Shown: positions 8,842-16,540 of the stretch, piece after piece
Numbering within the stretch: the stretch's first letter is position 1
Layout: each line of letters opens with the position of its first letter
Origin: Myxococcales bacterium
Lineage (GTDB): Bacteria; Myxococcota_A; Polyangia; Polyangiales; Polyangiaceae
Length of the DNA stretch: 64,000 bases
Direction: 5' to 3'
Assembly: GCA_016191785.1 (NCBI GenBank)
Contig: JACPVJ010000197.1
Location: 124,001-188,000 of the forward strand
Translations under genes and position numbers: made by a program
The notes under the pieces: model-generated
Seen by the model: only the letters and a program-made list of their open reading frames with translations
The model's database searches: none
Told to the model about the DNA's origin: nothing

Positions 8842-9711
8842 CTACGCGGTTCGGCTCCCGCGATACCGAGGGTGCGGCAACCCACGCCGCCCAGCGGACG
8901 AGTCGCGGCTGAGCGTGATTCGAAATCCTCGCTTCTCGCAGCTCTGGACGATCCAAGCCAGCTCGTCGCCGAGAGCCTCGCGAATCCTGGCGATCTGATT
9001 GCGCAAGACCCCGCTGCCCACGTGGCTCGCCTCGAAGACATCTTCGACGACTCGCTGGGACCTGACCCAGATCTCGCGGCGGCGGTAGAGGTAGACGAAC
9101 ACCGCGAACGCGCGAGCGTTCAGAGCGATCGGCCTGCCTTCCACGCGAACAGTTCCGCCGAGGGCATCCATCTCAACCGCGACGTCCGGAGGGTCCGGCT
9201 CGCCGATCAGCGCCGCGGCCAGCGACTCGAGCTGCGCAGCGAAAGCGCCCGGAGCCAGCGGGAGCTGCGCCCACGCATGCACGCCGGCTCTGAACGCGAG
9301 GGTGGCAACACCTTCGTCGAACACCTCGACGACCCCCACGATCGGGCGCGGACATGCTGTTTCGCGGAGCGGACCAACACGAGCACAAGCGAGTCCGCCG
9401 ACTCCAGTGTCCGCTGCGATCACGGCGTGCGCGCCAGCAAGCGTGGCATCGCTCAGGGGCTCGAGCACCAACGTGTCGCTTCCGTCGCGGAGTGCCGCGG
9501 CGACAGCGTCGACGACGTGCTGGGCGCCCCGGCACTGGTCGATGACCACCAACCTTGGGCATCTGGAGACACCAGAGCTCTTGCGCCCTCGCTCGGTTCT
9601 CGCATCGGCTTGCGCAGGATCCACGCACTCCCGTCGTGGGTCAACGCCGAGAGCTTCGCGCAGGTCTTCCGCGAGGGGGGTGACGCTGGTATAGACGGCT
9701 CGGGTGGACAC
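8842..9711 (-). CDS. Response-regulator-like transcription factor with C-terminal winged helix
   Basis: A 289-aa protein. The C-terminal ~95 residues match an OmpR/PhoB-type winged helix: a VEMDALGGTVRVEGRPIAL wing strand, LNARAFAVFVYLYRR, the recognition region VLRNQIARIREALGD, then CEKRGFRITL, the usual RGxGY-like end. The N-terminal half resembles a degenerate receiver (CPRLVVIDQ start) without a clear phospho-acceptor Asp/Lys set, so it may sense something other than phosphorylation. GTG 9711 is the only in-frame start I see. This start overlaps by 8 nt the start of the divergent gene at 9704, so the regulator could repress that gene directly by occupying its promoter. That is an inference. 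Confidence 0.75.
   Translation of the reverse strand: MSTRAVYTSVTPLAEDLREALGVDPRRECVDPAQADARTERGRKSSGVSRCPRLVVIDQCRGAQHVVDAVAAALRDGSDTLVLEPLSDATLAGAHAVIAADTGVGGLACARVGPLRETACPRPIVGVVEVFDEGVATLAFRAGVHAWAQLPLAPGAFAAQLESLAAALIGEPDPPDVAVEMDALGGTVRVEGRPIALNARAFAVFVYLYRRREIWVRSQRVVEDVFEASHVGSGVLRNQIARIREALGDELAWIVQSCEKRGFRITLSRDSSAGRRGLPHPRYRGSRTA
9690..9695 (+). promoter_or_regulatory. Candidate -10 element (TATAGA) of a leaderless gene
   Basis: TATAGA ends 8 nt before the GTG at 9704. There is no ribosome site between them, so transcription would start at or next to the start codon. The element lies inside the first codons of the divergent regulator gene. Confidence 0.4.
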
Positions 9712-12097
9712 GCCAGAGCTGCATGGGCGGTCGGAATCGACCGCAATCTGGAAGGAGCGCTTGCGCAGGCTCTTGTTGGCGACGCTCTTGGTCGCGGGCG
9801 CATCAAAGTTCCTCTTCGTCGTTCACGAGCACTATCCGGTGCAGCACTGGTTGTTCTGGCGCTACGTGAGCTACTGGGGATCGGTCGCAGCCTTCGGCTC
9901 GAGCTGCTTCCTCGGGGGAGGGGCGATCCTCGCTTGGCTCGGTGCGCGCCTGCCCCGGGCGGAGCGCTGGCTCATGTCCTTCGCCCTGGGCGTGTACGCC
10001 TGGTTCTTCGCGACTTTTCTCGCCGGCGTCCTGGGCCTCTTGGGCCCGGTGTTCTCGTTCCTTCTCCCGCTCGGGCTCGCAGCGTTGGGCTTTCGCCGAG
10101 GCCTTCGCCTCGGGAGGCGGCTGTTCCCGGCCTATCGGAACGCGCTCCGACGAGGCCCCGCCCTGAGCGCGGGGGGAGCACTCTTGGCTGCGCTCGCCGT
10201 TGTTGGCTTGCTGCTGCTCTACATCCCGATCCTCACCCCAGAGAACATCGCGGCGGACTCGTACTGGTACCACCTGACGCTGGCGCAGCACCACGCCGCC
10301 CAGGGAGCCATCCGGCGCTCGGCGGAGGGTTCATTCGTGGCCGCCTACCCCCAGCTGGCGACCGTGCTCTACACCTGGGCATTCATGCTGCCCCGCACGG
10401 CGTTCTTCGACCGGATCGAGATCGCCGCTCACACCGAGTTCCTGCTGTTCTTGTGGACGCTCGTCGGCATCGGAGTTCTTGCGCGTCGACTCGTACCGCG
10501 GCGAAGTGTCGGCTTCACCTGGGCCGCAGCCCTCCTGTTCCCAGGCTTGTACCTGTACGACAGCAGTCTGAGCACCGCCGCGGATCATGTGCTGGCGTTC
10601 TGGGGCCCACCCATCGCGCTGGCACTTCTGCGCTGCTGGCACTCACTCGATCGACGCGCCTGCGCGGTGCTCGCTGTCATGCTGGCCGGCGCCGCGCTGA
10701 CCAAGTACCAGGCCGGCACGCTGATCGTGCTCCCGATTCTGGCAGTGACGTGCCGCGCCGGGTACCTGGCGCTGCGCGCGGGTACGGGACGCGAACGGGT
10801 AACCGTCGTCGGCGGGCTGGGCCTGCTTGGCGCGCTGGTCCTGGGGCTGACCGCCCCGCACTGGCTGAAGAACCTGATTTGGTACGGCGACCCGTTCTAC
10901 CCGATGTTGCACGCGCGGCTGCCCTCGCGACCGTGGTCCGCCGACGCCGAGATCTACATGAAGGCCGTATTCGCGGACGCCTTCTGGCGCCCGACCGGCA
11001 CGCTCTCGCAGCGGCTGCTCGAGACGAGCAAGGCGCTTCTTACGTTCTCGTTCGAGCCGCACGACTGGGGCGGATTCCACGGCAAGGTGCCGGTGTTCGG
11101 CTCGCTCTTCACGCTCACCACGCTCTGCTTGCCCTTCGTCCGCGGCCATCGCCGCCTCTGGGCGCTGACCGGGCTCACCTACGGCGGCGTCTTTCTCTGG
11201 TACTGGATCACGCACCAGGACCGCTACTTGCAAGCGCTGCTCCCATGGATGGCAGCGGTAACCGCAGCCATGTTGGTGAAGCTCTGGCAGTCGGGAGCCG
11301 CGGTGCGCGTCGCCGCCGCCTCCCTGCTCGCGTTGCAGGTGGCCTGGGGCAGCGACGTGCCGTTCATCCCGACCCATGCGTTGATCAACACGTCCCCGTA
11401 CCGCAAGGTCCTCGACCTGGCGGCCACGGGCTACCGGAGGAACTACACCGAACGCTTCCGCGCGTTTCCTTGGTGGCACGAGATCAAGCCACGGCTTCCG
11501 GCGACGGCAAAGGTGCTCGTTCACGGTGATCTGGGGCCGCTCGGGCTCGGCCGACCGATCGTGTCCGACATGATCGGCTGGCAGGGTGGCATCAGCTATG
11601 GGCGCCACCGATCGCCCGCGGAGCTCCACGCTCTCTTGAGGTCATTCGGAGTGACCCACGCCGTGTGGCTTCCGAACTGGGGACCCCGATGGAACAGCGT
11701 GGCCGACGACCTCGTCTTCTACGTGTTCGTGCACCGTCACCTCGTCGAGCGGTTCAATTCGGGTCAGCATCAGGTCGGGCGGGTCTCGGAGCTTCCACCT
11801 AGATCCGAGCCGTTCGGCCTCGTCCTCTACTGGGGATCGGGCAAGAGCTACGCTTCGGGCCTGTTTCACGTCGAGTCGCTGACCGTGCCGGGCTACGGCA
11901 AGCACGAGCGCTCGGAATACCCGCCTCCGCTGAGCACCGCCGACGACGCCTCGGCGCTCGCCCGCGACGCCGAGTTCGTCGTGCTCGAGACCGAGACGCC
12001 CGGAGCACCCGATCTCTCCGAGTTCGAAAGGGTGATGGTGCGCGGGAACCAGGAGATCTGGGCGCGGAGGGCTGAATCCGGCGGTGAAGGCCGGTGA
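9704..12097 (+). CDS. Large polytopic membrane protein, GT-C-like (paralog of 14135-16540)
   Basis: A 797-aa protein with about 10-12 membrane helices in the first 500 residues and a soluble periplasmic domain at the C-terminus. It is a paralog of the 801-aa protein at 14135: both share LFWRY at the start of the second helix, a LTPDN/LTPEN loop followed by DSxWYH, TKYQA/TKAQS, HWLKNLIWYGDPFYP versus FWLKNWIWYGDPIYP, FSFEPHDWGGFH versus FAFKPHDWEFMH, and a HQDRYLQ motif. The conserved Asp-Trp-Tyr-His loop after the first helices is the likely active-site loop of a lipid-linked sugar transferase. GTG 9704 is the first in-frame start. Substrate unknown. Confidence 0.75.
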   Translation: MDTPELHGRSESTAIWKERLRRLLLATLLVAGASKFLFVVHEHYPVQHWLFWRYVSYWGSVAAFGSSCFLGGGAILAWLGARLPRAERWLMSFALGVYAWFFATFLAGVLGLLGPVFSFLLPLGLAALGFRRGLRLGRRLFPAYRNALRRGPALSAGGALLAALAVVGLLLLYIPILTPENIAADSYWYHLTLAQHHAAQGAIRRSAEGSFVAAYPQLATVLYTWAFMLPRTAFFDRIEIAAHTEFLLFLWTLVGIGVLARRLVPRRSVGFTWAAALLFPGLYLYDSSLSTAADHVLAFWGPPIALALLRCWHSLDRRACAVLAVMLAGAALTKYQAGTLIVLPILAVTCRAGYLALRAGTGRERVTVVGGLGLLGALVLGLTAPHWLKNLIWYGDPFYPMLHARLPSRPWSADAEIYMKAVFADAFWRPTGTLSQRLLETSKALLTFSFEPHDWGGFHGKVPVFGSLFTLTTLCLPFVRGHRRLWALTGLTYGGVFLWYWITHQDRYLQALLPWMAAVTAAMLVKLWQSGAAVRVAAASLLALQVAWGSDVPFIPTHALINTSPYRKVLDLAATGYRRNYTERFRAFPWWHEIKPRLPATAKVLVHGDLGPLGLGRPIVSDMIGWQGGISYGRHRSPAELHALLRSFGVTHAVWLPNWGPRWNSVADDLVFYVFVHRHLVERFNSGQHQVGRVSELPPRSEPFGLVLYWGSGKSYASGLFHVESLTVPGYGKHERSEYPPPLSTADDASALARDAEFVVLETETPGAPDLSEFERVMVRGNQEIWARRAESGGEGR

Positions 12098-12217
12098 CAC
12101 GGACCAGGGAACGTGACGCCGAAATTACGCTGAAGTGACGCGGAGCCGTGAAGGGGCGGGCGTAGCGTCTCGCGGTGCCCGGCCGGTGTCCCGCCGGGTC
12201 CTTCGGAGGTGTGCGCG

Positions 12218-13885
12218 ATGCGTCAACGCGAATTGCTCAAGATGTTCTCGGCCCTTGCGATTCTCAACGTGACCGCGTGCAGCGCCGGCCACGAGCCGGC
12301 TAGCTCAGAGGGGGTCGCCAAGTCGCAGACTGAGCTCTACGCGCAGGCGGGTATCCGCTTTTGGAGCGAGACGAACTACGTCGTCAACGTGTGTTGGAAC
12401 TCGCCGGGTAACCAGACGAAGAAGAACCGCATCCGCGACGCGGTGACCCGCCAATGGCAGGCGCATTCGCATCTTCGGTTCACGGGTTGGGACACGAACT
12501 GCGTGGAACCGCTCGCCGGGACCACTGTTCCGATCCGGCTGCGGGAATCCACCGGTCCGGGAGACTTCGGCGGCGTGACTGCCGGTCCGTTCGCGCTCGG
12601 TACCAGTGGCAGCGTCAGCTACTTGCAGGGATTACCAAAGGCAACCGTCGAGCTGGTTCTGCACGACGCTTCACTCGAGGCCTCGGCGGTGCACGAGTTC
12701 GGTCACGTGCTCGGGTTCGTCCACGAGCACCAGCGCCCGGATCGAACTGGCATCCCAGCGGCCTGCTGGTTCCCCTCGAATCACGACCAATACGACGTCG
12801 ACCCGAACGGCTCCTACCTGACCCTGTACGACCCCAACTCGGCGATGAACTACTGCCGCGACGCGGATGGAAACGGGGTTGTCGATGGCAACGAGTCAAA
12901 GTGGATCGAAGATCTCACCGAAATGGACATCGCGGGGCTTCAGACCCTCTACTACGCGCCATCAGGCCGCTCCCTTGGCAACTACAAGATCAGCAACTGG
13001 TTTTGTCTGCCTGGCGAGGACTGCTTCGTCGCCGACGTGAACGCCGACCAGAAGGCAGACCTGATTGCGTTCTCGAAGACCGGCCCGGTGTGGGTCGCGC
13101 ATGCGACTTCTAGTGGCCTGTTCGATGGCAACTACCAACGCCACAACTACTTCTGCGTCGGGAACGAAACGTGTCGAGTTGCCGATGTCAGCGCAGATGG
13201 ACGCGCAGATTTGATCACGTTCACACGCAATGGGCCGACGTATGTTGCTCGGGCAACCGCCGGCGGGAACTTCTCCGCGTCGACGCTCGTCAGCAATTGG
13301 TTCTGCCTGACAGGGGAAGACTGCCACGCAGGCGACGTCGACGGCGACGGACGCGCGGACTTGGTGTCGTTCTCTAAGACCGGCCCGGTGTGGGTCTTGT
13401 ACGCGACGGCCAGCGGTCTGTTCAACGGCAACTACCTGCGCCACAACAGCTTCTGCACTGGCAACCAAGTCTGCAAGGTGTCGGACATGAATGGCGACGG
13501 GAGGGCGGACCTGGTGGCCTTCACGAAGACCGGCCCGGTCCATGTGGCGTATGCCCAGGCGAATGGGATGTTTGGCGATGCGCTTCAGGTCAAGAGCTAT
13601 CACTGCGTGGGCGATCAAGTCTGCGAGGTCGCGGACCTCAACGGTGATGGGCGTTCCGATCTGGTCGCCTTCACGAAGTCCACGGTGAACTGGCAGCAAG
13701 ACGACGTCTGGGTGTCAGTTTCGCTTCCCGGGGGCGTTTGGTCGGCAGCGCAGAAGTGGTCGGACTACTTCTGTGCTGGCCCCGAGAAGTGTGCGGTCGG
13801 CAAGCTGAACGCCGATGGCACCGCGGATCTGGTGTCGTTCAAGGGCAACGGCGAAGTCTGGGCAGCGCGCTCGCAGGCCTTCTGA
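12218..13885 (+). CDS. Secreted astacin-like zinc metalloprotease with six Cys-paired FG-GAP/VCBS repeats
   Basis: A 555-aa lipoprotein from ATG 12218; GGAGG at 12205-12209 favours this over GTG 12209. The signal ends in VTAC (lipidated Cys). A protease domain of about 230 residues follows, with zinc site HEFGHVLGFVHEH (HExxHxxGxxH, metzincin type) and a likely Met-turn at SAMNY. Then come six repeats of about 48 residues (roughly 12990-13870), each opening with an aromatic-x-C-x5-C block and holding a Ca-binding loop of the type D-x-N/D-x-D-G-R-A-D. Such repeats fold as beta-propeller blades. The gene lies between two paralogous GT-C-like genes, which suggests an envelope or extracellular role; the target is unknown. 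Confidence 0.87.
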   Translation: MRQRELLKMFSALAILNVTACSAGHEPASSEGVAKSQTELYAQAGIRFWSETNYVVNVCWNSPGNQTKKNRIRDAVTRQWQAHSHLRFTGWDTNCVEPLAGTTVPIRLRESTGPGDFGGVTAGPFALGTSGSVSYLQGLPKATVELVLHDASLEASAVHEFGHVLGFVHEHQRPDRTGIPAACWFPSNHDQYDVDPNGSYLTLYDPNSAMNYCRDADGNGVVDGNESKWIEDLTEMDIAGLQTLYYAPSGRSLGNYKISNWFCLPGEDCFVADVNADQKADLIAFSKTGPVWVAHATSSGLFDGNYQRHNYFCVGNETCRVADVSADGRADLITFTRNGPTYVARATAGGNFSASTLVSNWFCLTGEDCHAGDVDGDGRADLVSFSKTGPVWVLYATASGLFNGNYLRHNSFCTGNQVCKVSDMNGDGRADLVAFTKTGPVHVAYAQANGMFGDALQVKSYHCVGDQVCEVADLNGDGRSDLVAFTKSTVNWQQDDVWVSVSLPGGVWSAAQKWSDYFCAGPEKCAVGKLNADGTADLVSFKGNGEVWAARSQAF

Positions 13886-14134
13886 GGGCAGCGGGCGAAG
13901 CGCGTCGGCTGGCGTGAATCGGTGGGTGCCTAGCGGCCCCGGGGCGCCAACCCAGGCATCGGTCAGACACGGCGGCGCGCGCCGCTTCGGCAAGCCTCCG
14001 CACGCGGGTGGGCCAGCGCGGAGGCGCAAGTCCAGCTGCCCGCGGCCTCCCGGGTCACCGGCGGCTGTATCCACGCGAAACCCCCGTGGTAGCCTGCGCG
14101 GCCGGTCGGCCCGCTCCGGCCCTTTCTTGGTTCG
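13886..14134. other. Intergenic stretch, no feature recognised
   Basis: The longest gap in the window (249 nt). It is GC-rich throughout, with no convincing promoter, hairpin with T-tract, small ORF or RNA gene that I could support. Confidence 0.6.
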
Positions 14135-16540
14135 ATGACCTCCCCCGACCGGCCCTGGCTCCGCATGCTGCGCACCGCGGCGGTCGCGCTGGCGTTGGTC
14201 GCAGCCACGCTCGTCTTGGAGAGGTCGCTCCGGCCCCACTACCCCATCCAGCGCTGGTTGTTCTGGCGCTATGCGCAGTATTGGCTGGTCGGGCTGGTCT
14301 TCTCCCTGGTCTGCACCAGCGGCGGCTTCCTCGCGGTCCGGAAGCTCGGCCCAACGGCCCTGCCGCTCCGCGAGCGGCTGCTGATGAGCATGGCCGTCGG
14401 CGTGCTGCTGTTCTTCTTCGGGATGTTCGCCGGAGGCCTCTTGGGGCTCTACGGCTCCGCGTTTGCCATTGTTTGGCCGGTGGTGCTCGGGCTCTCGGGC
14501 GCGTGGCCACTGTACCGGTATCTGAAGCGAGCCCGACCGCACCTCGCCGGAGCTGCCGCGCGCGCGCAGCGCTGGAGCCGACCTCAGCTCGTGGCCATCG
14601 CTCTCGGTGGGCTCGGGCTGGTGATGGTGTACGCGAACATCCTGACGCCCGACAACATCTCGTACGACTCGCGCTGGTACCACATGGCGGTGCCCGAGCA
14701 CTACGCGGCGGCCAAGGGCATCACCCGTTCGCAAGAGGGCTGGTTCCACATGGCCCTGCCGCAGCTCGCCTGCCTCATCTACGTCTGGCCCTACCTGATG
14801 CACTGGCTCACGCCGTTCGATCAGGTGCTGATGGCGGCGCACCTCGAGTTCGTGCTGTTCGTGTGGACGCTGCTCTCGGTCGGGCCGTGCGTGCGCTGGC
14901 TGGTGCCGAAGGCGAAGACCCCCGCCGCGTGGGCGGCCTACTTCTTGTTCTCGGGCATCTTCTGCTACGACTCGACGCTCAACGGTGGCGCCGATCACAT
15001 CGCCGCGTTCTGGGCCATTCCGATCCTGCTGACGCTGCGTCGAGCCTGGCGCGCCTTCGAGCTCCGCCCTTCGGTTCTGCTGGGGCTGATGCTGGCGGGC
15101 GCCGCCCACACCAAGGCCCAATCCATCGAGCTTCTGGTCTTCCCTTGCGCCGTGGTCGCCGTTCGAGGCGCGTGGCTCGGCATCCGGGCGGCGCTGAAGC
15201 GCCCCGCTCCCGCCGGCGGCGGGCGCTTTGGCTGGCTCGTCGGGCCTCTGGTCGTCGCGGGAGTGATGCTCTTGGCGACGACCCCCTTCTGGTTGAAGAA
15301 CTGGATCTGGTACGGCGACCCGATCTACCCGGCGCTGTACAAGCACTTGAACCTGCGCCCGTGGCACGAGGACATGGGTCAGTTCTACGCCACGTTGGTC
15401 GAGCGGCACTTCTGGCGGCCCACTGGGACTCGGGTCGAGAAGCTGCGCGAGACGGTGACCACGCTCTTCACTTTCGCCTTCAAGCCGCACGACTGGGAGT
15501 TCATGCACAAGGACTGGCCCGTGTTCGGCTTCCTGTTCACGCTCAGCTGGTTCGTCATGCCGTTCATCCGCGCCGGCCGGCGCGTATGGGGCGTCTTCGT
15601 CGGCGGTCACGTGGGGGTCGCAACGTGGTTCCTGTTTTCGCACCAGGATCGGTATCTGCAAATCATCGTGCCGTGGATGGTCGTCCACGTCGCAGCGGTC
15701 ATCGTCCTGGTCTGGCGCATGGGTTGGTTCGCCCGGGTCCCGCTGCTCGGGCTCCTGACCCTGCAAGTCGTGTGGGGGACTGCGTCGTACTTCATCCCAG
15801 CCCACGTGCGGGTCCCCGGCGGTCGACCCCTGCCGCATCTGTTCGATCTATTCTCGAGCGGGTACCGAAAGGTCGAAAAAGACCGGCTGCGGGTGTTCGG
15901 CGAGCTGATCGACGTGGGCAAGGCAGTCCCGCCGAGCGGCAAGATCCTGGCCCATCGCTTCGAGCCCCACGCCGGGCTCCGGCACCGCGTGGTCCACGAT
16001 CACCCGAGCTGGCAGGGGCTGATCAGCTACGGTCGCCAGAAGTCACAGCGGGCTGTCTGGGAGCTCTACAAGAAGCTCGGAGTGACCCACATCTTGTGGC
16101 AGAACACCAACGTGCTCGCGGAAGACACGCTGGCCGGCGATCTCCGCTTCTTCGGCTTCGTGACCCAGTCGGGGCGGAACGAGAAGCAGATCGGCGGGAA
16201 CCTGTTGGTGGAGATGCCCGACGCGCCGCCCAGCGAGTCGCTCTCGGACGCCGTGCTCTACCTGGGGTGCCACGGCTACAAGCCGGGCCTGTACGAGCTG
16301 ACTGATCTCTCGGTCTTCGAGCTGGGCAACCAAGAGAAGCGGTACGCTGCCCCGCGTGAGGCGCTGGGCGCGGCTCAACAGCCCCGGGTGGACGAGCTGG
16401 CCGGGCGAGCAAACTACTTGGTGACGAGCGCCAAGTGCTCGGGCACGCCGTTGCCAGGCACGCTCGGCAGCGCCTTCGTTCAGCGAGGGAATCGCTACGA
16501 AGAGAACCTGTACGTGCGCAAGGTCCCCCTGCAGCGATGA
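14135..16540 (+). CDS. Large polytopic membrane protein, GT-C-like (paralog of 9704-12097)
   Basis: An 801-aa protein with the same layout as its paralog: N-terminal helices, a first large loop ILTPDNISYDSRWYHMAVPEH with an Asp and Trp-Tyr-His, about ten helices, the FWLKNWIWYGDPIYP and HDWEFMHKDWPVFGF motifs, and a C-terminal soluble part with SWQGLISYGR and GVTHILWQN, matching GWQGGISYGR and GVTHAVWLPN in the paralog. The stop overlaps the ATG of the DUF2079 gene (ATGA), so the two are translationally coupled. I see no ribosome site before the ATG. A role in transferring sugars or other groups from a lipid carrier is an inference from the fold. Confidence 0.75.
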   Translation: MTSPDRPWLRMLRTAAVALALVAATLVLERSLRPHYPIQRWLFWRYAQYWLVGLVFSLVCTSGGFLAVRKLGPTALPLRERLLMSMAVGVLLFFFGMFAGGLLGLYGSAFAIVWPVVLGLSGAWPLYRYLKRARPHLAGAAARAQRWSRPQLVAIALGGLGLVMVYANILTPDNISYDSRWYHMAVPEHYAAAKGITRSQEGWFHMALPQLACLIYVWPYLMHWLTPFDQVLMAAHLEFVLFVWTLLSVGPCVRWLVPKAKTPAAWAAYFLFSGIFCYDSTLNGGADHIAAFWAIPILLTLRRAWRAFELRPSVLLGLMLAGAAHTKAQSIELLVFPCAVVAVRGAWLGIRAALKRPAPAGGGRFGWLVGPLVVAGVMLLATTPFWLKNWIWYGDPIYPALYKHLNLRPWHEDMGQFYATLVERHFWRPTGTRVEKLRETVTTLFTFAFKPHDWEFMHKDWPVFGFLFTLSWFVMPFIRAGRRVWGVFVGGHVGVATWFLFSHQDRYLQIIVPWMVVHVAAVIVLVWRMGWFARVPLLGLLTLQVVWGTASYFIPAHVRVPGGRPLPHLFDLFSSGYRKVEKDRLRVFGELIDVGKAVPPSGKILAHRFEPHAGLRHRVVHDHPSWQGLISYGRQKSQRAVWELYKKLGVTHILWQNTNVLAEDTLAGDLRFFGFVTQSGRNEKQIGGNLLVEMPDAPPSESLSDAVLYLGCHGYKPGLYELTDLSVFELGNQEKRYAAPREALGAAQQPRVDELAGRANYLVTSAKCSGTPLPGTLGSAFVQRGNRYEENLYVRKVPLQR

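Noticed and set aside
8659..11529. 956-codon plus-strand frame across the regulator gene and into the GT-C-like gene
   Set aside because: It is a shadow: it is antisense to the winged-helix regulator in its first part and out of frame with the membrane protein in the second, with repetitive Arg/Pro-rich translation.
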